From: an uncultured Allomuricauda sp.
GTDB lineage: Bacteria; Bacteroidota; Bacteroidia; Flavobacteriales; Flavobacteriaceae
Reading direction: 5' to 3'
DNA length: 64,000 bases
Assembly: GCF_947501165.1 (NCBI RefSeq)
Contig: NZ_CANMUU010000002.1
Location: 868,001 to 932,000 of the forward strand
Shown: piece by piece, positions 37,625 to 49,243 of the stretch
Layout of the letters: each line of letters starts with the position of its first letter
Position numbering within the stretch: the stretch's first letter is position 1
Translations under genes and position numbers: made by a program
Notes under the pieces: generated by a model
The model's input: only the letters and a program-made list of their open reading frames with translations
Databases searched by the model: none
Told to the model about the DNA's origin: nothing

Positions 37625-39718
37625 CTAATTCCTATTTACCCTGATTGTAATCCGCCTATTTGTAATTACAGTGGTTGGTGGAACAAAATTGACCTGTACA
37701 TCAACTGAGGGGTTATCTGTGGTGATATTATTATCTGTTTGGTCTTGTGAATTGGTAATTGTATTGGTATAGGTCATTGATGAAAGATAGATATTGGTCA
37801 TTTTCGCCCTAGCGACCAAAGTCATGGTTACCAATTCGCCACGGGTCATTGTTCCAATACTCCAATTGGGATACGTAAATGAGCCTTTTGATACCGTGGC
37901 AGAGACAAAATCCAATCCATTGGGCAACAAATCAGTAACTTGTAGGTTGGTCACCGGATCATTGCCCAAACTTTCAACAGTAATGTCAAAGGAAACTGTA
38001 TCACCATCATTTACAACCAAATCTGTTGTGGATTTATCTAAAACAATATCAGGATTACAATAATAGACTTCTATGTTATTCGAGTCATAACTACATGGAC
38101 CTCTCGTTACCCTAAGAAAATAATCCCCTGCCATTGAAGCACTAAAAGTTGGTGAGGTTGCACCTGGAATTAATGCTCCATCACCATACCATTGGTATGC
38201 ATCGAACGATTCACCACTAGCAATCTGCAAAGTTGCACCCGGCAAACAGCTGCTTCCTGATATTTGTAAATCTATATTGGGTAAGGTATCAAATCCTGAA
38301 TAATACCCTGCTAAACCACGCGCACCATTAAAACCAAAGAAACCAACGGCAATAGGTCCAGAAGACTGCACGCTTACGTTTCCGTTAAGGTTTGGGATAT
38401 AAAATGTTTTCCAATCCGAAGACCCAGCTACCGTATTTGCAGCGGGAAGTGTTACTGCTCCCCCTGAATCGGTTACAATGATATTGGCATCCGGTGTAAC
38501 TGTCGATGCGATAATAGTTACTCCTCCAGAAATTGTAATTCCAGCTGCGTCGGTAATGCTGGGAATATTGTCCATCAAACTAGGTAAAAGACAATTGACA
38601 GGAGCTACAAAGTTCAACCCTTGGGTATACACTTGACTTGAGCCAGCCATACATTGGTAGGCATAAACATCCTTTGAGGTTTCAACGTACATATTCGCCC
38701 CTACAGAGTTCGAAGAATAATTGCTACTGGGTATTTCAAAAAAATCACCATCATTAATGGTGGCAATAGGTGTAGCAGAACCATTAACATAGATTTCTGT
38801 GTTGTTTTGTGTGCCAATAATCAATGGAAACTCTGTTGATCCATTCGTATTACCGTTTCCGCGTATAAAAACATATTCCTTGCCCAGTCTATTTTCTGGA
38901 ACAGGCTGGTCTATTCCGGCATCCCGATTCGTAGCTCCTGCCTGACGCCCGTAGTTTAAAGATCCGTTGCTTATAACGATATCCTTGTCGGCCTCAATTG
39001 TGGCACCAATCCAACCATCTACATGAGCTGGGGTAGGTGAATCGCCTATATACGTTTCAAAAACAAAAGATTCATTGGCATCTAGCACAATCTGATACGT
39101 ATCCGCTGTTATTCCAGCTCTATCACTACCGACCCTGAACTCACAATCTGGATCATATCCGAATAAATCTATGGTGGTATTATTTTCGGTAGCCATAATA
39201 CCCAACGTATTGGATTTAGAGGGATGAGACCCTAAATTGGGCACACCGCCCCATTTGAAGTTTGTGCCCATGGCCACTCTGCCTTTTGAGGTCAATGACG
39301 CAGCTTGAGACCCTGAACGTCCTCTATAATTGACATAGAAGTCGTTCCCTCCAGGTGCTTCAAAACGTAGACCGCTATTGGTAAGTACAATCCCTGTATT
39401 CGCATTGTTGACCAGAGTTATATTGTTATCCCCGTTGGCCAGATTATATACTGCCGGACTTGTATTGGAGATGGTAAACGAGGTAATCGGTGTTGCGTTA
39501 GTACCCCGATAGACATTTACTGTAAAAGATGTTGTCTCAGGCGTGGAAAGATATACCGCCTGTTGTTGAATGGCCGCATTGTTTTGGCCCTGTTTTAATG
39601 GGGGTAGGTAATGTAAATCACTTAATTGTCCATATGAAAGAAACCCTATGAACAAAAACACCAAAAACAAACCTCTTTGAAGAGTAATAACCAAAGCCAA
39701 TAGATTAAGCAGGCTCAA
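37625..39718 (-). CDS. Short paralogue of the adhesin N-terminus (IgGFc-binding-like and DUF11)
   Basis: 697 residues. Signal peptide about 1-30, then the same IgGFc-binding-like domain (about 31-475), Ig-like segment and one DUF11 domain (about 550-660) as in the neighbouring 4119-residue protein. The C-terminus is a short basic tail (VITNRRITIRVNRN) with no type A or type B T9SS sorting domain, no SprB repeats and no membrane anchor. The gene ends cleanly with a stop, so it may be a functional secreted partner rather than a fragment. It lies upstream of the giant gene on the same strand, 324 bases away. Confidence 0.85.
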   Translation of the reverse strand: MSLLNLLALVITLQRGLFLVFLFIGFLSYGQLSDLHYLPPLKQGQNNAAIQQQAVYLSTPETTSFTVNVYRGTNATPITSFTISNTSPAVYNLANGDNNITLVNNANTGIVLTNSGLRFEAPGGNDFYVNYRGRSGSQAASLTSKGRVAMGTNFKWGGVPNLGSHPSKSNTLGIMATENNTTIDLFGYDPDCEFRVGSDRAGITADTYQIVLDANESFVFETYIGDSPTPAHVDGWIGATIEADKDIVISNGSLNYGRQAGATNRDAGIDQPVPENRLGKEYVFIRGNGNTNGSTEFPLIIGTQNNTEIYVNGSATPIATINDGDFFEIPSSNYSSNSVGANMYVETSKDVYAYQCMAGSSQVYTQGLNFVAPVNCLLPSLMDNIPSITDAAGITISGGVTIIASTVTPDANIIVTDSGGAVTLPAANTVAGSSDWKTFYIPNLNGNVSVQSSGPIAVGFFGFNGARGLAGYYSGFDTLPNIDLQISGSSCLPGATLQIASGESFDAYQWYGDGALIPGATSPTFSASMAGDYFLRVTRGPCSYDSNNIEVYYCNPDIVLDKSTTDLVVNDGDTVSFDITVESLGNDPVTNLQVTDLLPNGLDFVSATVSKGSFTYPNWSIGTMTRGELVTMTLVARAKMTNIYLSSMTYTNTITNSQDQTDNNITTDNPSVDVQVNFVPPTTVITNRRITIRVNRN
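38045..39650 (-). repeat. Paralogous N-terminal block, copy 2 (697-residue protein)
   Basis: Matches the block at 35600-37240 in the same orientation; differences are spread along its length, so the duplication is not very recent. Confidence 0.85.
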
Positions 39719-39796
39719 ATTAATTCAACGAAGAGGAATGGCTCAACTTATTGTTGTATAACAGAAAATAGATGTTGTAAAGGTTACTATTTTGGT

Positions 39797-40552
39797 TTAA
39801 ATCCGTTTTTTGTCCGCATTTTTATCAAATGATAGAAATGTGGTATTAAAAAAATCTAAGACCCCATCCCGATAGCTTGGACCAATTGGTAGTTCCAGTT
39901 CGTCTATCTCCATGTCAAGTTTTGTATATCCTGTTAAATAGTCCAAGTTTACAATGTAAGAACGATGAATTCTAAGAAAATTCCGATTTAGTTTTTTCTC
40001 AAAAACCCCAATGTTTTCTTTGATTCGTATCTCTCCGGTAATACTATGGATTGTTATGTAGTCCTTAAAACTTTCAACATATTTGACTTCGTTTAAATCT
40101 ACTTTGATCTTTCGATGCCCTTGATTTACAAAAATGATTTTTTTTCCTGAACCACCCTTATTTTCAGTTCCGTCTTCATTTACAAACTTCCTTGTCTCCA
40201 TAGCTTGAAAGAACTTCTGAATGGCCAGAAAAAACCGTTCAAAGATTATAGGCTTCAAAAGGTAATCCAAAGCACTTACTTCAAAACCCTCTAAGGCATA
40301 CTCTCTATGGGCTGTGGTAAAAATAACTTTTGGTTTATTGACAAGGTTTTTAAAAAATTGAATCCCCTTGATTACCGGCATATTGATATCCAAAAATAGA
40401 AGGTCAATCTTTTCGGAAGCAAGAAAAGAAGATGCTTCTAAGGCATTACTACACAGACCTACTACTTCTAACTCTGGTATTTTAGAAACATACTCTGCAA
40501 TAAGTTCTTGCGCCAAAGGCTCATCGTCTACAATCAAACAGGTATATGTCAT
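39797..40552 (-). CDS. LytTR-family response regulator
   Basis: 251 residues from the ATG at 40552, which overlaps the kinase stop as ATGA; an ATG two codons upstream (40558) is possible. Receiver domain with the acidic pair in LIVDDEP, phospho-acceptor Asp55 in LLFLDINMP and Lys in YLLKPI. A C-terminal LytTR DNA-binding domain follows, with KVDLNEVKYVESFKDYITIH and LNRNFLRIHRSYIVNLDYL. It forms a two-component pair with the kinase and sits next to the adhesin genes and, divergently, an outer-membrane barrel gene; either could be its target. Confidence 0.94.
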   Translation of the reverse strand: MTYTCLIVDDEPLAQELIAEYVSKIPELEVVGLCSNALEASSFLASEKIDLLFLDINMPVIKGIQFFKNLVNKPKVIFTTAHREYALEGFEVSALDYLLKPIIFERFFLAIQKFFQAMETRKFVNEDGTENKGGSGKKIIFVNQGHRKIKVDLNEVKYVESFKDYITIHSITGEIRIKENIGVFEKKLNRNFLRIHRSYIVNLDYLTGYTKLDMEIDELELPIGPSYRDGVLDFFNTTFLSFDKNADKKRI

Positions 40553-41598
40553 AGGCATAGTTCCAATTCTGTGGTGTATGTATTTGGCTTCTCTATGATG
40601 TTTAATTGATGTTTGTTTGGATATAAAAGCTCTAACTGCTTTTTAACATTGGACAAGCCCAACGATTTTCGCCCATTATTGTTTGAAATTAAGTCTGGCC
40701 TGGTATTTTTCAATTCAAAAAATAGCCTGTTTTCCCTGTTTTCCACCTGAATCCTAATAGTAGCATTGTTAATGGCCTCAGAAACCCCATGTTTAAAAGC
40801 ATTTTCCACAAATGTCAATAACAATAATGGAGCAATTCTTTCTTCACCAGTGACAGATTCATCAAAGGAAATGCTTACCCGTTTTCCGTATCTAATCTGT
40901 TCCAACTCGATGTACTTGTTGATTAGAAGGAGTTCATCTTTAAGTAGCACATACTTTTTATCACATCGATACAACATATAATCCAATATATGTGACAAGT
41001 TTTCAATAACCCTGACAGTCTTGTCGGACTTCTTAAGGGCAAGCAGATAAAGACTGTTCAGTGTATTAAACAAAAAGTGAGGGTTCAGTTGATTTTTAAG
41101 TGCGTTCAATTCGGCCTCTCTCTTTTTTTCATGCAGTACCAATAATTCTTGACGTTCCCTATAGAACAAAATGGCCAATAAAATAATGCAAGGATATGCG
41201 TAGTACAATGACCTGGAAAAGAACTGATTAAAATTAAAAAAGATACCTTGAAAAGAAGGGCTCTCAAATCGTTTTAAAAACACTTCATAAGATGTAGGGT
41301 AATTAGGCACTAAGTATTCCACCAAAAAAAGGGTACAAAGGGCGTAGACCAAAACGAACAATCCCAAAACCAAGATAGAGAACAAAAAAGCTTGCTTCCT
41401 ATTCAAAACTTTGGGTATTAAAAGACCAATAATGGTATACGCTACTACCATTTGCAGGAGCATCCTAAAACCATACACCTCAAACAATTCCCTGGTTTCA
41501 GAATAGTACCAAGTAGCACTGGCCGTGGAAAACAAAAAGACACAACTCCAAAAAAGAAAATGTAATAGTGCCTCTTTTTTTAATTGTATGGGTTTCAT
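40549..41598 (-). CDS. LytS-like sensor histidine kinase (His_kinase family)
   Basis: 349 residues from the ATG at 41598 (with AAAGGA upstream); a longer frame to 41688 would add 30 basic residues before the first membrane helix. Four membrane helices in the first 150 residues, no periplasmic sensor domain of note, then a short coiled coil (LVLHEKKREAELNALKNQ). The phospho-acceptor is His174 in LNPHFLFNTLNSLY, typical of the LytS/YehU class, with a C-terminal HATPase (LLLLTFVENAFKHGVS, GLSNVKKQLELLY). Translationally coupled to the LytTR regulator. Confidence 0.94.
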   Translation of the reverse strand: MKPIQLKKEALLHFLFWSCVFLFSTASATWYYSETRELFEVYGFRMLLQMVVAYTIIGLLIPKVLNRKQAFLFSILVLGLFVLVYALCTLFLVEYLVPNYPTSYEVFLKRFESPSFQGIFFNFNQFFSRSLYYAYPCIILLAILFYRERQELLVLHEKKREAELNALKNQLNPHFLFNTLNSLYLLALKKSDKTVRVIENLSHILDYMLYRCDKKYVLLKDELLLINKYIELEQIRYGKRVSISFDESVTGEERIAPLLLLTFVENAFKHGVSEAINNATIRIQVENRENRLFFELKNTRPDLISNNNGRKSLGLSNVKKQLELLYPNKHQLNIIEKPNTYTTELELCL

Positions 41599-41772
41599 GT
41601 TCGGGTTATCCTTTTTACAAAACCTTCCCAAGATACTGGTATTTCCTAAAAAACGAAGAAGTAGATGACGAATAGCCAGTTTCCGCATACGAATAGTGTT
41701 TCAATAATCAAAAATCGATTAATCCTCCAAAACCATACCTACTGATTCAAAAACATACCATACGTCTACCCT

Positions 41773-44184
41773 ATGGATTTTGAATCCAGTACCCCTTTAG
41801 ATTTGACTCAAATAAAAACAAACAAAGTGCGATACATCTTTTTATATATCTCCTTTTTATGTAGTAGTGCTGTTTTAGCTCAAAGCGCAGGTTCCATTTT
41901 AGGCTCGGTTGCCGATAATGCAGACAACCAACCCCTAGCCTATGCTAGTGTCGTCCTCAAGAATGAAAGTGGAACTGTACTCAATGGTACCATTACCGAT
42001 GGAAAGGGAGGGTTCCAGTTTACAGAATTAGCTGCTGGGACCTACCTTCTGGAAATTGAGTTTATTGGGTATTCCACGCAACAAATCCCCGTTGGATTAA
42101 AAGCGCAACAAAAAGTGAAGTTGCCTACAATCGTTTTATCGGAAAATGCAGAAGTTCTTGAGGGCGTCACCATTACCAGTGAAAAATCCACTGTTGAGCA
42201 ACGTTTGGATAGAAAGGTTGTGAACGTGGGCAATGATTTGATTTCCCAAGGACCTTCAGCTATAGATTTAATGAACAATCTACCCTCTGTAAACATTGGT
42301 TCCGATGGAAACATCTCTTTTCGGGGAAGCGACAATGTCAGAATACTTATAGATGGAAAATTGAGCAATCTGGAAAATCCAGCCGATGTTTTACAACAGA
42401 TTCCATCAAACTCTATTAAAAAAATCGAACTGATAACCAACCCGTCAGCCAAATATAATCCCGATGGCCTCAATGGCATTATAAACATTGTACTAAAAAA
42501 AACAGCACAAGAAGGTTGGAATATGGCCTTTGGTGCTAACTCGATTATTGCCCAAAGGGAACGTTACAACAGCAATGTATCCCTCAATTTTAAACCTAAT
42601 AAAACCAATTACTATTTTGAATATAGCAATGGTTTTGGAGATCAGATTACTGATGGTCTATTAAACCGTTTTGATTTGAACTCAAATCAGATTACCAGAA
42701 ACATTAACAATAGGGAATCGCATTTCATAAAAATGGGTACGGACTTTTACCCCTCAGGTAAAACGATACTCTCCGTTTTCACAACCCAAAATCTTTACAA
42801 TGCCGCTTTTGACGGTCAAAAGGATGTGGTCTTTGAAGAAAACCCCGAAAGTAACTTTTCTTTAGATGACTTTTTAACCAGAGATAACCACACACAAAAT
42901 TACAATACCAATTACAAGTGGTTATTTGATGGTGAATCACACTTCATTGAAATTGAAGCGAACTATAATTTGTTCAATAGTGACCTTATCAATGATTTTG
43001 ATTTTTCAGGAAATACAACGGTACCTTCTTATGTTGAAAATGTAGAGGATAACCGTTCTGTATTGACGTTTAACCTAGATTACAGCATACCGCTAAACGA
43101 TAAATCAAAACTGGAAATTGGTGGTGAGGGACGTATAAATCGTATTGAAAATGAATATACTTCCACCAATGTATTATTGGAGAATTCCAATTTTCAATAC
43201 AATAGGGATATCTTTTCGTCCTACTTTATCTACAACCGTTCTCTAGGAAAATTCAAACTCAATCTTGGGGCTAGGCTTGAGCAATATCAAGTTAGCACTC
43301 AATTTGATCAAGAATTATCTGGCCAAGAAGACTTTGACCAAGAGCTGTTCAATATTTTTCCATCGCTTTTTCTGAGTTATCAAACATCTGAAGAAAGCCC
43401 TCATCAATATCAATTGAGTTATGGAAGAAGAATTGAGCGCCCTTCTTTCCGACAGGTTAATCCTATTAGAAGTACTACCACACCTCAGATTTTAGCTACT
43501 GGAAACATTGAGTTACTCCCTCAGTTTAGCAACACTGTTGAGGCAAATTATTTGTATCGATTTAATAAAGGTTCCATCAGTTCAGGGGTTTTCTACCGGT
43601 ATATTCAGGATGAAATCAATCGAATTGGCATATTTGACCAAGAAGACCCCAATCTCCTGAGATTGAGCTATGATAATTTTGATAGCAACAACGCGTATGG
43701 GATTGAAATTGGGGGGAACATTAGACTTACTGATTGGTGGCGTACCAATGTAAACCTAGAATTGTACCACAGACAACAAAGAGGTTTTATTGAAGACGAA
43801 CAGGTTGAGGTACAAAATACCTTGACCAACATAAAATGGACCCAAAATTACAGATTGGGCCAAAAAGTGAGCGCCTCTGTATTTGCTTTTTATAGTGGAC
43901 CTCAAGAGATTCTACAGTATGAGTTAAAACCCAACTATTATGTGAACGCAGGCTTACGTTACAGTTTTGCCAATGGAAATGGAAGCATCAACTTAAATGC
44001 CAATGACATTTTAGGTACAAGGCGTTTTGCCTTTAGGACTTTTAGAACCGTGTTCCAAGCAGGTGAATTTTTAAGGGACACCCAGCAAATTTTCCTAGGC
44101 CTATCATATCGTATGGGAGGTAAGCTATCGTCACGCTCTCGCAAAAAAAGAAACAACAACATAAAAGCCGATCGCTTTTTATAA
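41773..44184 (+). CDS. Outer-membrane beta-barrel protein with carboxypeptidase-like and plug domains (PF14905 type)
   Basis: 803 residues from the ATG at 41773. A GTG at 41827 would give a cleaner signal peptide (RYIFLYISFLCSSAVLAQ) and is a credible true start. Order: CarboxypepD_reg-like beta-sandwich (about 35-115, starting GSILGSVADN), a plug-like domain (about 130-225, with SFRGSDNVRILIDGK and NPSAKYNPDGLNGIINIVLK), then a large beta-barrel. TonB-dependent-transporter-like, but this subfamily often lacks a recognisable TonB box, and none is obvious. Divergent from the LytS/LytTR operon, so it is a candidate target of that system. Confidence 0.88.
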   Translation: MDFESSTPLDLTQIKTNKVRYIFLYISFLCSSAVLAQSAGSILGSVADNADNQPLAYASVVLKNESGTVLNGTITDGKGGFQFTELAAGTYLLEIEFIGYSTQQIPVGLKAQQKVKLPTIVLSENAEVLEGVTITSEKSTVEQRLDRKVVNVGNDLISQGPSAIDLMNNLPSVNIGSDGNISFRGSDNVRILIDGKLSNLENPADVLQQIPSNSIKKIELITNPSAKYNPDGLNGIINIVLKKTAQEGWNMAFGANSIIAQRERYNSNVSLNFKPNKTNYYFEYSNGFGDQITDGLLNRFDLNSNQITRNINNRESHFIKMGTDFYPSGKTILSVFTTQNLYNAAFDGQKDVVFEENPESNFSLDDFLTRDNHTQNYNTNYKWLFDGESHFIEIEANYNLFNSDLINDFDFSGNTTVPSYVENVEDNRSVLTFNLDYSIPLNDKSKLEIGGEGRINRIENEYTSTNVLLENSNFQYNRDIFSSYFIYNRSLGKFKLNLGARLEQYQVSTQFDQELSGQEDFDQELFNIFPSLFLSYQTSEESPHQYQLSYGRRIERPSFRQVNPIRSTTTPQILATGNIELLPQFSNTVEANYLYRFNKGSISSGVFYRYIQDEINRIGIFDQEDPNLLRLSYDNFDSNNAYGIEIGGNIRLTDWWRTNVNLELYHRQQRGFIEDEQVEVQNTLTNIKWTQNYRLGQKVSASVFAFYSGPQEILQYELKPNYYVNAGLRYSFANGNGSINLNANDILGTRRFAFRTFRTVFQAGEFLRDTQQIFLGLSYRMGGKLSSRSRKKRNNNIKADRFL

Positions 44185-44213
44185 TCATAAACAAATCATT
44201 TAAATCTTAAACT

Positions 44214-44921
44214 ATGAATTCCAATCGAGTACGCTTACTGTTTATATGTATTTTCACTAGTTCATTGTTAACCTACGGCCAAGACAATTTGGTCTCCTAC
44301 GATCTAAAAAAAGGAGAAGTCTTTGATATTTTGTTTTTAACAACCCGAGAAGGCACTCAGGATCTTTTTAAAGAATATAGACAAACAGCATTCCCTGTAG
44401 CTTCGGAAATGAGCTTTTCTCCCCTACCCGGATTTAAGATAAGAGAAATTGTCCAAGGTGATTATGAACCCCAGAGCTTGATTTTGGCAAAATGGACGAG
44501 CTTGGCTTTGCGGGAAAAATTTCTCGATGAAATTGAGGGGCGCGTTCCAAATTTTCATGAGATGCGAAAAAAAATCTGGCCTCTTTTCAATTTGACCTAT
44601 TATGAAATACAAGACGATCATGCCATCCAATTGGATAGGAAAAAAGTGATTATTGCTACTGCATATTGGAAAAAAGAAAACATGCAAGGCAATTTTACAA
44701 GCTTTTTGACCCAATGGAAGAAAGCTTTGAAGAAAACTAATGGTACCCTAAAAATAGAACTGGTCAATGGCCGTTCACCAAAAGGCTATGTTTATAATCC
44801 AGATTATATGGCTATTACACAATGGGAAACAAAAGCGGACTTTGAAGCTTTTCAAAAGGAAAGTCTTAAAATGGATACCGATTTCCTGAAAAAAATCAAT
44901 CAATTTAGGTTAACAGATTAA
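44214..44921 (+). CDS. Secreted protein with two dimeric alpha/beta-barrel-like halves, function unknown
   Basis: 235 residues with a signal peptide (about 1-22, ending LTYGQ). Two similar halves are visible. One is VFDILFLTTREGTQDLFKEY ... ILAKWTSLALREKFLDE; the other is KKVIIATAYWKKENMQGNFT ... AITQWETKADFEAFQKE. This spacing of strand, helix and a W-x-T/S-x-A strand resembles the ferredoxin-like fold of ABM/NIPSNAP/DUF1330 proteins (inference). It lies 29 bases after the barrel gene and is probably co-transcribed, so it may be a periplasmic partner of that protein. Confidence 0.7.
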   Translation: MNSNRVRLLFICIFTSSLLTYGQDNLVSYDLKKGEVFDILFLTTREGTQDLFKEYRQTAFPVASEMSFSPLPGFKIREIVQGDYEPQSLILAKWTSLALREKFLDEIEGRVPNFHEMRKKIWPLFNLTYYEIQDDHAIQLDRKKVIIATAYWKKENMQGNFTSFLTQWKKALKKTNGTLKIELVNGRSPKGYVYNPDYMAITQWETKADFEAFQKESLKMDTDFLKKINQFRLTD

Positions 44922-44960
44922 GCCATCCTATACGAAATCTTGGTACTTTGTTGTGAAACA

Positions 44961-44987
44961 AAAAAGGCAGCCATAAGCTGCCTTTTT
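44961..44987. terminator. Bidirectional terminator between the secreted protein gene and katG
   Basis: AAAAAGGCAGC - CATAA - GCTGCCTTTTT: perfect 11-base arms. Serves the plus-strand operon and the convergent katG. Confidence 0.92.
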
Positions 44988-45006
44988 CAGTTTTAATTAA
45001 GCATGG

Positions 45007-47554
<2,548 letters not shown>

Positions 47555-48724
47555 ATGACACATTCAATTACCTACAGATTCGTACTTATTTTAAGTTTTA
47601 CTTTATCCGTTAGCCTTAACGCACAGACTAGTTCTGAGAATACAGTTCAACATGAAAATGATCAACGCGTTGAAGACTATCTTGATCTGTTGAAACAAGG
47701 ATATTCTGAGATAGAAATTTTTCAGGACCTTGGGAATGCCAATTTCCTGGCAGAGAATTATGAAACTGCTGCTTTTTGGTATGAAAAGTTGCTAAGCACT
47801 AACGGAACTTCTGCATTGGAAACCAATTATAAAGGATTGTTAGAATTTGCCCAAACACAATTGGAAAAAGGTCCTGGCCATTTTCAAAATGAGAAGAATC
47901 TTTGGAATGAACATATTCAATCCCACTATTCCGGTGAAAAACTTAACCAAAGAGTTGCATCCAAAGAAGCAGGTGAAAACAAAATGAAAGGGAAATTGTC
48001 CACTTTGGATGGGTATATGCCCTTAATGACGATTACTAAAGATGGTAAAACCGCATACTTTAGTAAAGCAACCCATCAAAAACCGTTATATGGTGTTTTT
48101 TCCAAAAAGGAACTAGTACACGAGATATTCAGAGTTGAAAGAATTGATGGAAAATGGAAAAATGCCACTAAAGTTGCTGTATGCCCCAAATATGCCTCTG
48201 CAAAACACCCTACTATTTCTGAAGACGGCACACGTTTGTTCTTTGCTTCAAACATGAAAGGGAGCTATGGTAACTATGACATCTACGTGGTTGATATAAA
48301 AACTAATGGAAAGCTAGGCATTGTAAAGAACCTAGGACCTAAAGTAAACACCAAAGAAGATGAGCTCTACCCTAATTTATACAATGGAACTTTATTGTTC
48401 TTTGCTTCTGCCGGTAGAAAAGGGTATGGTGGACTAGACCTATATGCCACCCAAGTAGCCAAAAGCAGTCTTACCGCTTCGGTAAATCTTGGAGGACATA
48501 TTAACAGTAACAAAGATGATTACAGTATAGCCTTAAACCTGGATAAAGGAACTGGCTTTGTAGTCTCCAATAGAGGTCAAAACAGCACTATTGCACAGTA
48601 TGCCGTTTCATACGGAAAACAGGAAACCAAAAATACAGCAGTGGCCAATCGTGAAAATAGATTGAAAAATATCATGAATGATCAGTCCACTGTAGAATAC
48701 AGCAATACAGCTTTTGAAGAATAA
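47555..48724 (+). CDS. Secreted PD40 (WD40-like) beta-propeller protein with TPR-like N-terminus
   Basis: 389 residues. Signal peptide about 1-23 (ending LNAQ). A short TPR-like helical part (about 35-90, GNANFLAENYETAAFWYEKL) is followed by PD40-type strands: GYMPLMTITKDGKTAYFSKA, HPTISEDGTRLFFASNMKGS, YPNLYNGTLLFFASAGRKGY and a DDYSIAL blade. This arrangement resembles the front of flavobacterial OmpA-family PD40 proteins linked to PorP/SprF, but the OmpA C-terminal domain is absent. Probably periplasmic or surface-linked; role unknown. Confidence 0.82.
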   Translation: MTHSITYRFVLILSFTLSVSLNAQTSSENTVQHENDQRVEDYLDLLKQGYSEIEIFQDLGNANFLAENYETAAFWYEKLLSTNGTSALETNYKGLLEFAQTQLEKGPGHFQNEKNLWNEHIQSHYSGEKLNQRVASKEAGENKMKGKLSTLDGYMPLMTITKDGKTAYFSKATHQKPLYGVFSKKELVHEIFRVERIDGKWKNATKVAVCPKYASAKHPTISEDGTRLFFASNMKGSYGNYDIYVVDIKTNGKLGIVKNLGPKVNTKEDELYPNLYNGTLLFFASAGRKGYGGLDLYATQVAKSSLTASVNLGGHINSNKDDYSIALNLDKGTGFVVSNRGQNSTIAQYAVSYGKQETKNTAVANRENRLKNIMNDQSTVEYSNTAFEE

Positions 48725-48759
48725 TATACCCTAGAACAATCGTGTAGGTAATAAGATTT

Positions 48760-48896
48760 AAAAATCGGTCAGCTACCTGGGGGTTATTTGATATCCAAAA
48801 TTGTCAAAAAATAGTGTCCATAGCCTAAAACGGACAGGGGAAAAGGCAGTTGTATCATATAAAACGGGTTGTACTATTTCAATCTGACCGATTTTT
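48760..48896 (+). ncRNA. Candidate rod-shaped structured RNA (6S-like)
   Basis: Successive nested helices: P1 AAAAATCGGTCAG (48760-48772) with CTGACCGATTTTT (48884-48896), 13 perfect pairs; P2 48784-48793 with 48853-48862, nine of ten pairs; P3 48799-48805 with 48845-48851, seven pairs including two G-U; P4 TGTCC/GGACA (48815-48819, 48832-48836). Between P1 and P2 is a large asymmetric bubble (11 and 21 bases). A closing stem, central bubble and long irregular arm is the layout of 6S RNA, and a 6S-Flavo family is known in this phylum. A terminator follows at 48911. Identity as 6S is inference. Confidence 0.5.
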
Positions 48897-48910
48897 CCAA
48901 AATATAAAGA

Positions 48911-48938
48911 GATGTCTTGAAAAAGGCATCTTTTTTTT
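48911..48938 (+). terminator. Terminator after the structured RNA candidate
   Basis: GATGTC (48911-48916) pairs with GGCATC (48925-48930), including one G-U, with an 8-base loop, followed by eight Ts. The T-run is on the plus strand only, so it orients the upstream RNA. Confidence 0.75.
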
Positions 48939-49193
48939 ATTTAAATATCTGAAATACAAGTATTTGATTTTATCAAAGTAATACTGTCAGTAGATAATCG
49001 AATCAAAACGTTTTGTGCATTTGAACGAAAAATTCTACAAATAAACGATGTCAAATGAAAAAAAGTGTAATTTAATTTTTGAAATAGTACTAACCCAAAT
49101 CTTATTGTTACATGAAAAAACTGCAACTCCTAAAATTCCACTTTCGATAAATTAAGTGGTTTACCTCAACCAATTTTAAGCATCTTTTTTAAT

Positions 49194-49231
49194 TGAACTT
49201 TGGTTCATCGGTTTTTTACTGGCATGAACCA
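49194..49231 (+). promoter_or_regulatory. Two overlapping alternative hairpins
   Basis: TGAAC-TTTG-GTTCA (about 49194-49207), soon followed by six Ts (49211-49216), competes with TGGTTCAT (49201-49208) pairing to ATGAACCA (49224-49231). The shared GTTCA makes the two folds exclusive, as in an attenuator. The first stem is only five pairs, so termination would be weak. Confidence 0.35.
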
Positions 49232-49243
49232 TCATCCTTAATT

